Of a DNA stretch of 64,000 bases, positions 1-12,806 are shown one piece after another; position 1 is the first letter of the stretch; the number at the start of each line of letters is the position of its first letter. Origin of the DNA: Coriaria nepalensis (Eukaryota > Streptophyta > Magnoliopsida > Cucurbitales > Coriariaceae); assembly GCA_027186245.1 (NCBI GenBank), contig CP114489.1, forward strand, positions 9,679,501 through 9,743,500, in the 5' to 3' direction. The notes beneath the pieces were generated by a model that saw nothing but the letters and a program-made list of their open reading frames with translations, did no database searches and was not told where the DNA came from. The position numbers and the translations under genes were made by a program.

Positions 1-1393
1 ATATGGCATGAGTAGCAGGAGTAGGACACCGTAGAGACAAGTCATCTTATTAGCATAAATCCTTGCCGATTCAATTTGATTAATGCAATGGATCATATTT
101 GATACATGATACATGATTTGTCAGTGTAGATCGCATTTTATTAGATTAATGATATATATATATATAGACATAATTACCAATGTGTATGGAATGAAATGAG
201 AATTGGCGAGCATGAGCCCATGTTAAGGGGTTGGGGTAGAAAAGTAGGAAATTAATTATACGAACCAATGAGAATGACAAAAGAACATGAACCGAATTTA
301 AGAAGAGTACTCCACCAGACTATGCCTGTCCTAGTAAAACCCTCCCCCAGGTTCGGCACTGAATGCTCTTCTTGATTGTAAGATCGTAATTCCTGGATTG
401 ATTGTAGGGTTTTTGTCATTTTATTACTGTAAATCAGATTTCGTCATCAAGTTGTCTTCTTGTCCTAACAGTGGATGCAACCATTCCCACTTGTACTACT
501 CTTCATTTTTTGGGGTTTCTTTTAACTTTTCCCACTCTTTTAAGTTATATGGAAGATAAAATAATAGTTTTTGTATCATATTATCATATTAATTTTGGGA
601 TTTACATGGCGCTCGGGTACCTACATAATTCATATAATCTGGGTCTTTTATGTAAATACATGGGACGTTATTTATTCAGGGACATTAGATCTGTATCGGA
701 GCCATGCAATCGGATTCATTAATTATTAAGTATTTTGTCATTATAATTCATATATTTCAATTTTACTAATTTGCTTTAAAATCTTCTTTTTTTTTTTTTT
801 TTTTTGCTAAAAACTAATTATTTAATCCAATCAGTATTCAATCTTCAAAGAATACAGTTCCCTTGAATGAACGGTCAAGTTCAATAGAACATTTTGGACT
901 CATTTATGTGGAATAGTATCAATGCGTGCAAGTACATATCCAGACACACTATATTGTCCTAGAACCCATACCATTGAAATATATATATATATATATATAT
1001 ATAAACTTTTTGGTTTTTGAGTTTGAGTTTTTCTTTATTTTGTTTTACTTTTGAAATAATACGCGAATCTGTCATCTTTGAATTGAAATTAGCGTAGGAC
1101 TAATTTCTACCAATGAAAAATGATTGAAAAGATAAGAAAACAGAGAGAGATTTGATCTTATGAATTAAGAGTATATTTATACACTGAAGTATTTTTTTTT
1201 TGGTAATTTACTTTTACTCTATGGAAACTAATAACACCTCTCAACTTGATGTGTTACAGAAAAGCCGCATCCTAGCTAATCTAACACTACTGTAAATAGC
1301 CAATAATACTGTTACATATCAAAAGTTGATTAGATTGGTTTTTGATTAAATTGGGGGATTTTCCTCTTCCGTTTTCTTATTCTTGGTCCACTT
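1..1393. other. Intergenic, no gene recognised
   Basis: AT-rich sequence with poly-T tracts. One short open frame near 471-722 has no recognisable domain. The right end is probably the 3' flank of the calcium uniporter gene, which is transcribed leftward. Confidence 0.5.
979..1003. repeat. (AT)n microsatellite
   Basis: An uninterrupted AT dinucleotide run of about 12 units. Confidence 0.9.
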
Positions 1394-3635
1394 TCACACA
1401 ACAAGGGGGTTGAATTTGATTGGATTTACTAACAGTTTTTCTTTCAGCTCGTTATACCTCACAATGTCAAAATTCTGAGCCTTCATCAACTGCTTCTGCT
1501 TAGAAGCGAACCTGCTTTGGTAGAACCCTTCGAAACTAGGCTCTTTCATGGTTCTAAGGAAGAAAACACAAGCACCCATAAAATAAGTGGAAGCAACGTA
1601 GTAGCAAATGGGCTCCATTACATCCCAAGTAAGCTCCCAGAAAGTGAGCCTCATGAAGGCCGCAGTTTGGGCCAGGAAGAAACTCAGCCCGAAATAGAGC
1701 TCGCGGCGTACGAGGGCTTCCGCCTTTTTGTCTATTACTGCCTTGTGCTTCTCCATGGCTTCAAGCTCCTTCTTGGCAGCCTCGTTTTGGGTGGTTCCTG
1801 GAATGGGGATTATGCACTGAATGGCTTTGGCTACCTGTAAAATCATACAAACAAGTTCCAAACATTTGGGTAAAACCTTGGCTCCGCCTAATTTTACCGT
1901 CTGATGGGTATTCAGATAATGCTCTTGTTATTTGAAAATTAGAACAGGACAAAAACCAGCAATATTATAGACTTGTTGCTTAAAAATGGAAAATTAACCA
2001 CCAAAAAGCTTGGATATATGAGCAAAATTTAAAAGAGGGAATGAAAATGGGTACTGGGTTTTGTGTTTTGATTTCTAATGATGCAGCGGGAATGAGGATA
2101 TGGATCCACCCTAGGTCACCTAATAAATCTGCCTAGTAGAAGTATATGTCCCAAGGAAAATGCACAAAAAAGAGTTGAGAGGGAACTCTCTTTCTCCTAC
2201 TAAAATATAAAAAATAAAAAAGTTATACGTAAACACAAGAATTTGACCCCAAAAAAAAATAAAAACACCCAGAAAAAGATTAGAGGAGTAAAACGAATCA
2301 ACGCATCTATACTCTTTATCTTTTTCATACTTTTGTCCTAAAATTTCCGCATCCAACCCATATTTTTTCTCAGAAAACGTACTTTTATGTGCCTTTATGT
2401 TTCCATTTTCATTTGAGAAATAACACCTTTTTCACAAATTGAAAGAAAGAAGTCACTTTCGGAATCCAGGAGATCCTCATCTCACCCGCTCATTCATCTA
2501 ATAGTCTACATGGTCTCTCTCTAACATTCCATTTTCTTCATCAAGTTCTCTTTTTTCTTTGTGTGTTCTCGCTCTCTATTCTCTCTCTTTCCTTTTTTTT
2601 TTTTTTTTGAGAATTGAAAAGTTGGACATGGGGGTTATAAACCCATAGTCATTTTCAAACCCACAAAAATGGTGAATGAATAAATAATTGTGAAAGAATC
2701 GGGTCACGGTAGGAACCCATTTGGGGCTTTTTCTAGTTCTTCAAAATACCCATCTCAATTCTCAAACGTGGGGATTGAACTCTTTACACAAAGTTTCAAT
2801 TTCCTGTCGAAGAAGAAGAAAAAAAAAGTGATAATAAAAAATCATCAGTTCTCGGTATAGTCTCCAATCTCCATTTTCAATTTTCAGAAAAAAAATCACG
2901 AAAAAATAAACAAAAAACCTATTTGTTTCATTCATGACCACGACTCATGAATTTATCTGTCAAAACCAAAAGCGCATAAAAGAGGAAGAAGGAACCGAGA
3001 TATCCAAGTTATTATTCACAATATGGAAAAAGAAAATATATGAGGAAAGGGTAGAAAAGTAAATTCACCTGCTCAGGCCGGAGGAGGACGATGTTTCCCA
3101 AGACGATAACCGTTCCGGACTCGTCCAGCATTTTCGCGAGCCCAAATTCACGATCTAGATCCGACAAGCCTTCTCCACAGATCTGAACGAATTCCGAATA
3201 CGAAATCCAGCTTTTCTGGATTCCTCTCAGCCTCGATTTCACTGCCTCCAACCTCACCATTTTCAACAACTTCCTCGTTTCATCCACCGTCAATCCCTCG
3301 CCCTCTACGATTTCCGATCTTTCCTGAACCGGAATACTCAAAACATCCAATCGGATCCTGTCTCTACCAATCCCTAACGATTTGAGCTTCTCCATCCAGT
3401 TTTCCCCCATCTGAAACGGTCGTAGGTCGGTAGAAGACACCTCCGTCTTCTTGTGCAGGAAACGCCTGAAAATTCCGTCGTCTCCCGAGTCCGGAGCGAT
3501 TCTGGATTTGTTCGGATCTGGCGGAAACTGAGTACGGGTGGCGGAATGCGACGAAATGTGGCATGTCTTCAGCGCTTGGTTCGAAATTTTGGATATGTTA
3601 AACAGGCGCTGAGCCAGAGTTTTCCTGAACGCCAT
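1394..3635 (-). CDS. MCU: Mitochondrial calcium uniporter (MCU) family protein
   Basis: Two exons: 3635-3069 (189 codons) and 1834-1394 (146 codons plus stop), joined in phase 0 across a 1.23-kb intron with GT and AG ends, giving 335 residues, the usual plant MCU length. The pore signature WDVMEPI lies at about residues 259-265, with the calcium-selectivity acidic residues D260 and E263. It sits between two hydrophobic segments (about 234-254 and 264-282), the hairpin expected of an inner-membrane channel subunit. The N-terminus is rich in Arg and Ser, as in a mitochondrial presequence. A coiled-coil-like stretch rich in K and E precedes the first membrane segment. The ATG at 3635 is preferred because the frame further upstream opens only with TTG. 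The family forms the pore for electrophoretic Ca2+ uptake into the matrix. Which MCU paralog this is cannot be told. Confidence 0.93.
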
Positions 3636-5689
3636 TGATGATTTTCCTAACAAGAAAAATCAAAGAAACAGCGAAAAGGAAAAGAGAAAAAACGGACGAA
3701 GAAGAAGATGAGTTCCTCAATTCAATCACGACAATCGCATACGGTCGTTGCTAAAAAGCTCACTGCTTTGTGTGCTCTTGCAATTGCTTGGAAACGCCAT
3801 TTTATAGGTGCCTCCTATCTATTAGTCTTAAAGTGTACGGTAAATATGTAATTTACCGTATAGCGAGAATTTGGAATTAGTAAGAGACGAGTCATTGGGG
3901 TAAAATTGAAGCTGAATAATTTGATTAGCGCCTCAGGCTGCGGATATTCTCCCGAACATTTTCCGCACTGCCAACGAGGCAGCAACTAATTACCACAGAA
4001 TCATCTCGTGATAAATTAATTGGGTCGATTCAATTTATCGCGGTAATTTTTAAATTAGGAATAATAGATTATAGGGTAATTCACGAGTTGGGATATCACC
4101 GTACACGTAATCACGTCGTTTTTTGGTAAAGCAATAATGTGAGCTCCAATAACGTCAAGACTCAAGAGGCCATCCATAAAAAATCACTTTTATTAATGGA
4201 AAATCGGGAAAAAAATTTAGATTTACCCCCATAATTTTTAAAATATTAGAAATTACATCCAAAAATTTTGAATATAAATATTTACACCCTTAACTTTTTT
4301 CCTCAACTATTCTTTTTTTTTTTTTAATAAAAAAAATTATTTCATAAAAAGTAAAATTACAAATTAAATAAATAATTATAAATAAATTATCTTAAACAAA
4401 TTCAAAAAAAAATATATATATATATATACCAACCGGTTAGAACCAAATTCCTTAATACTCATTTACATATTTACTCGCTTATTCAATTATTTAAAGATAT
4501 GATGTCACAACATGTTGATATTGAGATCCATTATTAATATCTATTATATGTGCAACTTAGAATATCATAATGTATAAATATATGAAAATTCAAACCCACA
4601 TGTTATGTATTTTATTTCACTTAGTCTCAAATTTCAATATTGAGAATGACCAAATTATACCATGTATTATGGAGGGGGGGGGGGGGAATGTTAATATAGC
4701 ATGTAATAAACGTGTAAGCAATCCATTCAAGTCCTCTTTGGGCATTGACATTCATGCATATGATAGCCGGGACTTAAATCATTAATCCTGACTTGATATC
4801 TAATCCTAACTTGATATCGTAATATTATTATCAAACATGATTATCAGGACAAGATTCCAAAACCGTGTAAGTATTAATTCATGCATGGTTAGTACTGTGT
4901 GTAAGCAAGCATTCAAATTGTCCGATTTGGGCTTTGATCTGCATGCATCTGAAAAACACGTGGAAGCAATCGAACGGCAGATCAAAAGACTTTTAAAAAA
5001 ATAAGGGTGCGTACAGGTAAGCAGGTGATGACTATCACGCTGTGTTAACTGTTGGGTGAGAGAAAACGAGAGACAATAATGAACAGCTAAGCAATTATCT
5101 GGTGAAGGTAAGAGTATTTAATGATGGATGAATCTTTTCCGTTCACGCAAACGTGTCGCCACATACGTTCCTTGTTCCTATCTCCAAAAGCTTATATTGT
5201 AACGGACATTTCATTTTTTCGCAAAAAAAAAAAAAAAAGGTGCGAATTTCTCGCCAATATTCTTCTCGATATTTTAAGAAAGGCTGTCTAATGGCATGTT
5301 TGAAAATAAATGGAATAGTAGACTTTTGTTTTTTGTTTTACGTATGTTTAAATTTATATTCCAAAGTATTTTCTTCACGGTATTTTAAACTATTATTTAA
5401 CTTTAAAAAATGTATTTGTTCAGTTACAGAGGTTCTTTTATAGTATATTTCAAGATCAGTTATCATGGTCGTTAATAAACTATGATCGGAATGATGGTCG
5501 GCCAACTTTATTCTAACATTCTAATCAATTTTCTAGAAAAATAAATAAAGAATAACTGTTTAGAATTGTATTTTCTTAAGAAATATATATTATTTGTTTA
5601 CGTTATGTCTATTAGCTTTTATACTTGGTCAAGATTGAGATATCCCAAATAGCTTTAGACGTGTCTTGCTTCCATTACTATTCTGATCA
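3636..5689. other. Intergenic, promoter side of MCU
   Basis: AT-rich sequence without a recognisable gene. It holds a 13-base G run at 4674-4686, an (AT)n patch near 4412-4427 and a poly-A run near 5223. A 48-codon open frame starts at 3709 on the + strand, divergent from MCU; I do not consider it a gene. Confidence 0.5.
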
Positions 5690-6143
5690 CTTCCTGCTTC
5701 TTGATAAGCGGCAGTGCCACCGCAGCTTGACACAGTAGAGATCTATTCCTCACTCATAGGTCTCTCAATGTACTATAGTGTTGTCTCAGTCTGACATCTA
5801 TGGGGCATCTCAACAAGTAGCAACGCCACTCCTATCGAACACACCAAAGACATAGTCTCAACTCGAGTGTCAGTAACTTTCCATATGTCCACTCGTTCAA
5901 TGTTTTCATACCTATATCTGAGCTGAGCGAGGAAATACTTGACTCAGCCTCAGCTTCATCCAACGGCTTCTTATCCTGCTCAATAGCTCCTAGGGCCATT
6001 GATGCCCTCTCAGTCATATCAGATCCAGCCTCAGCTATTATTTACTCTCGGTACTCTATTTTCTTAGACTCTACTGATTCTGCCACAGCCTCAGTTTCCG
6101 CCACTTGAGCCGAGGCTGCATGTCTGAGGGTCCCGCCATAATG
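5690..6143 (-). pseudogene. Unrecognised degraded coding-like segment
   Basis: This stretch is less AT-rich than its surroundings. On the minus strand it reads as peptide-like segments rich in Ala, Glu and Ser with few stops (an open stretch at 6017-5832, with similar reading on both sides broken by stops). I do not recognise the family. It could be a decayed gene or transposon fragment. Confidence 0.25.
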
Positions 6144-6499
6144 ATATTCTTACATAATAACTAAAAACTTGATCTTCATCAATACATATGTTTTTTTTTA
6201 TATTATTAAGAATATATATTTTTAATATGAATTTAAACATCTAGATATATCAAGTTTTTCTCTATTATAAATATATATATTTTTTAATATAAATTTAAAC
6301 ACACATGAACCAAAAGGAAAAAAAAAACAGAGAACAAAAAAAAAAATTTAAAAAATGATGGACGGAAATACTAAATAGAGAAAAATTATGATTAAGTTAA
6401 ACTCGGGAATTAATATAAAATAAGAAACGCGGAAAAATTATAATTAAAGTAAAGTTAATGGGTTAAAAAAAATAGTAAATTGCACTAACTACATAAACA

Positions 6500-6860
6500 C
6501 TAACTTGGGGTGATCATAAAACTCCTACTCAATCCAATAGATATGATCGGATATGGATTGGGTAATTATATGTAAAAAGTCAACCAACTTTATTGGATAC
6601 CCAACATATCGAATAATAAAGAAAACATTTCTCTTCTTCTCGCAGCTCGTAGTAGAGTAGAGCCTCCTGCCCTTGACTGATGCCCGATGCAGAAGCAGAT
6701 TTGTTACTGTTGCTTGACGCCCTCCATCCTAGTAAGATCTGTCGTTGTTCTCTCGCCCACCCTCCCTCTCTAACCCGATGTTTAACCCTAACACTGATTG
6801 TAGAATTAAGAAATAATAATTTACGTAAATTAACGAAGTGGATCCGTTTGATCAATTAGA
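6500..6860. repeat. Dispersed repeat, copy 1 (possible non-autonomous element)
   Basis: Shares ordered motifs with 14250-14870: a start like GGGTGATC, GATCGG-rich stretches, GGATACCCAACATAT/GGTATCCAATATGT-type boxes, then ATGCCCGATGCAG and GTAAGATCTG. Both copies pass from an AT-rich to a pyrimidine-rich coding-like half. The ends look hAT-like but no target duplication was confirmed. Confidence 0.4.
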
Positions 6861-7272
6861 AGAAAGTATATGGTTTACTTTCCCCCTTAACTTTTGCCAA
6901 ATAAAATTAGACAGTTGGGAAATGAGAACTTTCATTGTATAACAAAACGCTAGTGGATCATAATTGGTAATTAACAAATTTGATTAAGCAAATCATTTCC
7001 TTATGAGGATCGACAATGATATATTGTATTAAGCTAATCATTAATGACAATAATTGCCGATAATGATAAATTAGATCCTATTTTGTTTTAAGATATCTCC
7101 CCTTCCCCTTTCATGAACTCATCGGACCTTTTGTTTTACTATTTACAAGTGGGCATGGATGAAAGTAGGAATTGGTAAGGACATTGTCCACCTTCAACTT
7201 TATTAAAACTAAATTTTTAACCTAAGATTATTAATTCTCTACTAATTTTTACATTACTTTCGGATAATTTTT
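6861..7272. other. Intergenic, nothing recognised
   Basis: AT-rich DNA with no open frame of note and no RNA gene seen. Confidence 0.5.
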
Positions 7273-7494
7273 ACATGAGAATTGAGATATTCTTAAAGAC
7301 ATAAAATATCTCTTATATGAGAATCGTGGCTAATTGAGATATTAGTACATGAGAATTGAGATATTCTTAAAGACATAAAATATCTCTTACATGAGAATCG
7401 TGGCTAATTGAGATATAAGTACATGAGAATTGAGATATTAGTACCACCAAATGTGGCTAATTAAAGACATAAAATTGAGATATTCAATCGTGTA
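7273..7494. repeat. 74-bp tandem repeat, about 2.5 units
   Basis: Units begin at 7273, 7347 and 7421 with ACATGAGAATTGAGATAT. The first two are nearly identical over 74 bp and the third is partial. Each unit also holds an internal near-repeat (ATGAGAATCGTGG). Confidence 0.85.
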
Positions 7495-8277
7495 TATGCC
7501 AATAAATTTAATTATAATTATTTTTATTATTTTTATATTAAAATAATATTTATAATTACGATAATATTTCTTTTTAAACAATTATAATAGAATTTTGAAT
7601 TATACATTATATAACCAATACAAAATTCTTACAAAAGCAACGAGGCACAGAATTTCGGTTTTCCTGATCCTTTCTCCATGTTGGTGGCATATACATGATG
7701 TATGAGATAATTAATAATATTCATTACATATATTTACTAATCTCAAATTTCATAAGAAGCTTTGCTCGTTTTCCAATTGTAAACCCAACAGTCATATTTA
7801 TATTTCAAGCCAAATTTTAATAAACTGTTTTTTGGCCAAATTTTTTTTTTAATTATATACTGAATTATATTATATGATTGAATAATATAAAATATTATAA
7901 TAATATTTATAATTATGATTGATTAATTTATAATAAATTAAATTTATTTAAAAATTTATATTCATTTAATATTTTATCATTTTCGAAACAAGATCGATAC
8001 TATCCAAATGTTTATATTCAAATTGAGTCTAAATTGTTAAAATTTCCCTTCATTAAATATTTTCATTTTCGTCAATCAATCAAAGTTGTTGCACGCTTTT
8101 ATTCTTCTCAATATGTATACGCACAATAATTTAGTTTGATACTTTTGTTCTTGTTCTTCTCTCTTTTTAATTTATTTTGATCGGATTAATTGATTATTTT
8201 ATTTATAATGTTGGAGTCCGACTCGATAAAAAGAAAAAAAAAGGAAACTAATAAACGAAGAATCAACGTAAGACATA
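7495..8277. other. Intergenic, nothing recognised
   Basis: Very AT-rich DNA with no gene, RNA or element that I can support. Confidence 0.5.
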
Positions 8278-8580
8278 AGATGATTAGATCATACGTTAAT
8301 AACATCAAACCTAAGGTATATACCCTAAAGTAGATGATTAGATCATACATTAATAACATCAAACCTAATTTATATACCCTAAAGTAGATGATTAGATCAT
8401 ACGTTAATAACATCAAACCTAAGGTATATACCCTAAAGTAGATGATTAGATCATACATTAATAACATCAAACCTAATTTATATACCCTAAAGTAGATGAT
8501 TATATCATACGTTAATAACATCAAACCTAAGGTATATACCCTAAAGTAGATGATTAGATCAGATCATATATTAATAATAT
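8278..8580. repeat. 54-bp tandem repeat with an alternating two-unit pattern
   Basis: Five full units plus a degenerate sixth. Odd units carry ACGTTAATAACATC followed by CCTAAGG; even units carry ACATTAATAACATC followed by CCTAATTT. The array is therefore built of 108-bp dimers. It creates a spurious minus-strand open frame of repeating peptide. Confidence 0.92.
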
Positions 8581-9261
8581 CAAAGCTAAACTATACAAGA
8601 TATAGTTTTTATTCATCCATATTCAAAGGATCATCATATTTTTTTTTTCAAATAATGGTATCAAACTTAACTTGCATGTACTTGTTAAAAGTTATTGATA
8701 ATAGATAATATAATTAAATATGTTTTCTAATAGTTTAATTTCTTAGGATAATAAATAAATTAGAATAATATCAGATTATAAATCATAAATTTAAATCAGA
8801 CTCACTTTTATTTAATTAAAAAAAATTATATTATTTTAAGCAAGCAAAGAAAAGCTTGTTCCGCATCAGCATAGTAAAATGAAGAGGTGTTCTAGTTGTT
8901 AGCATATATGATTGGATGCTACGTCATAAAGCACATGATACCATGAAGATTGTAGAGCACAGTTAATTATATTTAGTGAACATGTGAGTCTAGTGTCACT
9001 CTTTAGATCGACATCAGATCATGAGTTTCCAAACATGTCATACAAATTAGTTGGACTCGCTAGTAATAAATAAACATAACCAAAAGTTTGTACTAATCTT
9101 CTTAGTTTTATTATTTATTTTTAAGCAAAATGATTAAAGATTAAAGATTAAATGATAAGAACCCAAGTCATGTTCCGACCGGCCCTATCTTAACAGATTA
9201 AAGATTAAATATGCGTAATAATATTCCATCGTAATAAATCTCTAATTTTATAATTTGTATA
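8581..9261. other. Intergenic, nothing recognised
   Basis: AT-rich flank between the 54-bp array and the gypsy-like LTR. Confidence 0.5.
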
Positions 9262-9480
9262 TGTTAAAGGGTATTGGTATCATGATATTCACCCTCAGTC
9301 TTAGCCCACTAAGGGCCAACTGATGATAGCTTCCTATATTAGAGGAGGTCTAATGGGTGTTAAGCCGAGGGCAACTCTCCAGATGATTTTAGCCTCATTT
9401 GGCCGGAGACAAAAGGACTACGTTGAGGACTAGACATTATGGTTGAGGAACCCAAGCTAATGAGGCCATTAGATCAGACG
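9262..9480 (+). repeat. Left LTR (truncated) of the gypsy-like element
   Basis: Matches the first ~215 bp of the right LTR with many substitutions. Similarity stops after CGCCCGAGGTCC. It starts TGTTAAAGGG. Confidence 0.6.
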
Positions 9481-9959
9481 CCCGAGGTCCATCAAGATGA
9501 CCCCAGACTAATCTAGCTGCAAGTAGCGAAGGAACAAACATAGTGTAACTCATTAAGAGGTTGAAGAGAAGCATGGTGGAATACGCTCAAACGGTGGACT
9601 AGGCCGTGGATGAAGGTTAACAGAGGCCCTCAACCCTATTAGAGTAGAGATGAGGTAGGATCTTTAGCTTCTGGGGGCAGCAAGAACTAATGTCCCATTG
9701 GTTCAGCAACGAGAGACCCTAGTTTGAGGAAGAATAAACATCCTATGGATGACGAGGGGCATTCCCACATCAATTCAAAGGTAGAAAGAGTCGCAGACTC
9801 CTGGGATCCTAGGGCTGAGCTGAGAGGGAAAGGGAGGCTGGCTAGAAATCCGAGAGGGACAAGAGATTCCACGCTCTATAGGCACTCATCAAGAAGAAAG
9901 ATGACCACGAGTCAATAGAGCTAGAGAGCTCGTTTACTCAGAGAGTTTTGGATGTTATC

Positions 9960-10900
9960 TTGTGACCTAAGTTTAGACCACCTTTAATAGAGCGGTATGA
10001 TGGGACCCAAGATCCTCGAGACCATTTAAAAGTTTACAGGGCAACGATGAGGCTGAACGGAATGAGCGATGAGCTAATGTGTTAAGTTTTCCATGTTATG
10101 TTGAGGGAGACTGCTATATAGTGGTACCAGTCTTTGACCCCTTAGCTGATAGATTTCTTTACTAACATGAAGATCTAGTTAATAGCCAACTTCATGGGAT
10201 CAAAGATTACAAGGATGACTATGATCAGCCTTAGTAGTATCAAGCAATATCTGAGAGAACCTTTGCTTGATTACATGAATAGGTTCTATCCTGCAGCCAA
10301 GGAGGCAAAATCACTTGAAGACATTGGAGTTATGCATGGCTTCTTGGGAGGAACAAATGAAAGGGAGCTCATCAACCAATTCGAAAAGTTAAGCTTTCAG
10401 TCTTTCTCTAAGGATATGAGGATTTGAGTGATTGATGAAATTGTGGAGAAACAAGTGAGATCCCAATTAGACCAAGCTGAGGGGAGTAAGGCAGGCAACG
10501 ATCGCAAGAGGAAGAATGATGAGCTGAGGGGAATACCCGATTGGGGGAAGGACAAGAGGAATAATAGTGTGAAGAGGAGAAGCATGGATAGGAGGACAAC
10601 AAGATCATGCCTTTGGGATTCATTCACACACCTTAGTGGCTAGCGTTGAGGTCATATATACTCGGTACTAGAACCAGAACTTATTTAAAACAGCCGAGTC
10701 GATGAAGAGCACCTGATCTTAGCACGATAAAAGACTATACTGGCAATACTATAGCTACCACAGGCATAAAATCGACGACTGTCTTCAGCTAAAGATGAAG
10801 GTAGAAATGTTGACTAGAATCGGCGACTCGAGATCAGCTGTGGCCTCAACTTCAACCTCTGCTCTAGAGAGTTCTGCAGAACAAAGAGATAAGTAATCAA
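9960..10900 (+). pseudogene. Gypsy-type Gag remnant
   Basis: In shifting frames the sequence reads like the plant Ty3-gypsy Gag core: a YDGTQDPRDHLKVY segment near 9990-10040, then a WYQSL segment, then the open stretch 10194-10427 with SIKQYLREPLLDYMNRF. A later part near 10760-10810 reads YHRHKIDDCLQLK, resembling the region around the Gag zinc finger. Several stops interrupt it, so it cannot encode a working capsid protein. Confidence 0.6.
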
Positions 10901-12806
10901 AAAACATAAAGAAAATAAAAAGGAGGAAAAAGATAAGTACAAACGATGTAAATATGGAGCAATAGGTTTAGACGAGGTTGTACCGTCAGCCTAAAAAAGA
11001 AGTTTAACAAGATGGGGAAGCACTCTTAGTGGTCGAACCTCTAGAGGAGGATCTATGTCGATGAGGCCGCATACAATGAGTCGGGAGGGGGTCAACAACG
11101 GACTCACAATACTTCTATTATTCAGACCTAGCGAGGATAGCCCCCCCATATGGCCTCATTTGCGTCAAACATGTCAAAGTAATTGTTGGGAGTACTTAAG
11201 GAAGGATGAACTAAGTTAAGATATAATTCCCTCTTTGACAAGTAACTAAGGATTGAAATAAGAGGGTGGATTCTTTCAAGTATACTAGAAAGTTGAGTCC
11301 CTAGAGGAATGAAGACTGTACTATTAAGCCTATGTCAGCATACACTACTTCTCCTTCCAGTGTTTATTGGACTTGGGGAAACCTGTCAAAGGACTTGCCT
11401 TAAGAGTGGAGGAGTAATCACCTATGGATGATGCGACTGAGGCCAACGATGGAGAGGAAGAAAGTGATTGTGGGATGACGTCGAACTTTCTCCCAAAAAA
11501 AGCACATATAGACTCAAGAGGGTCCTCTAGGCATTGGGCATCAGTTGACCTGGAGAAGGCTTTTAGGAAAAAAGAAGGTTGTGGATGAAGGGGTGTGTAA
11601 CGGAGCCCTGAAGTTAGCAGTGTTTATGAAGGGATAAATAGTTGTCATAGTGGGATCGCTTGTTACAATTTGTTGAATCCTCTCGTCAGCATCTAGCACC
11701 CTGAGTTGATTGTACGAGGGATGTCATAATATGTTAACATGTCATCCTTTTTAGCCTCAGTTAAATTAGAGATGACAAGCTCGTAATGTTCGTTCGGTAG
11801 AGGCTTGGCTGATCGTCCGTCTTTTTTTGCACCCTTAGGGTCTTGAGAGCTGGATGAACTTAGGAGCCGCTTCGCATTTATCCAGCAAGCAACGAGAGGG
11901 CCAGCCTTAGAAATAAAAAGAGATGATGAAGAGATGGGCCAGAAAAGTCTAAGGCTAGAACGACTAAAGAGGAAAGGCTAAGATTTTAGGGCACCTATAG
12001 GCTCAAAGTTTTTTAATTTAAGGCCATAATGCTAGGATACTAGTATATTAGTTAGATTAATGATGTGGGATCAATCCATGTGGGTCCTTCTAGGGCTTAG
12101 GTTTGCCTCTAAAGGCTTTGGGGAATAGAAACCTCCTGAGGCAGCTGGCAAAAGAGAAAATGGAGAAAAAGAGATGAAGTATTAAAAAATATGAAGACGC
12201 TAGGACTGAGGTCGGCAAACTCTTGGGAATTCGTCCCAACTCTACTTCCTAAATCAAAACCCAATAATCCTACTAAAAATGGATATGCATGCATAAAGAA
12301 CATCCATGGATAAAGAAGATGAATAATAATAAAAAAAAAACAGCATAAGCATGGAGGAGAGAAAACTTACTTAGCTTTTTTGATATGATAGTGGGATAGG
12401 GTGGTGATGGTAAGGGTGCAACTGCAGAAAGAAATTAGGACAGTAATGAATTGCTGGAGCAAAAGGTATCCGAGGAATAGAGAGAGAGGTTCAAAGTGAA
12501 AGAGTAACGGAAGAAGTAGGATAGTAAGGAAGGGTGGGAGAGAGAAAAGGAAGGCAAATCATTTTTTAATATGAAGAGTCATGGGCCTTATGGCTAACCC
12601 TGAAATGCCATGTGGAAGAAGACGAGCTGGCGTGACACGCATATTAATAGAGGGTATGCAGAGAGGCATTAATGACATGTCTCATCCCGATGTGTGTATG
12701 ACAAGAGAGGGTAGACCTCATCTGCCTAGACGTTAGCAGGAGTGGTTGAACATATGAAGTATCATGTGCTAATTATCACCTCAACTTACCTAGCAAAAAG
12801 GCTAGT

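Noticed and set aside
3709..3852. 48-codon frame divergent from MCU
   Set aside because: It has no family resemblance and no splice or promoter support, and it overlaps the likely 5' flank of MCU.
8186..8524. 112-codon minus-strand frame of repeated peptide
   Set aside because: It arises from a tandem repeat whose 54-bp unit is a multiple of three; it is not a protein gene.
8278..8580. CRISPR-like array
   Set aside because: Units are contiguous with no unique spacers, and the DNA is a plant nuclear genome.
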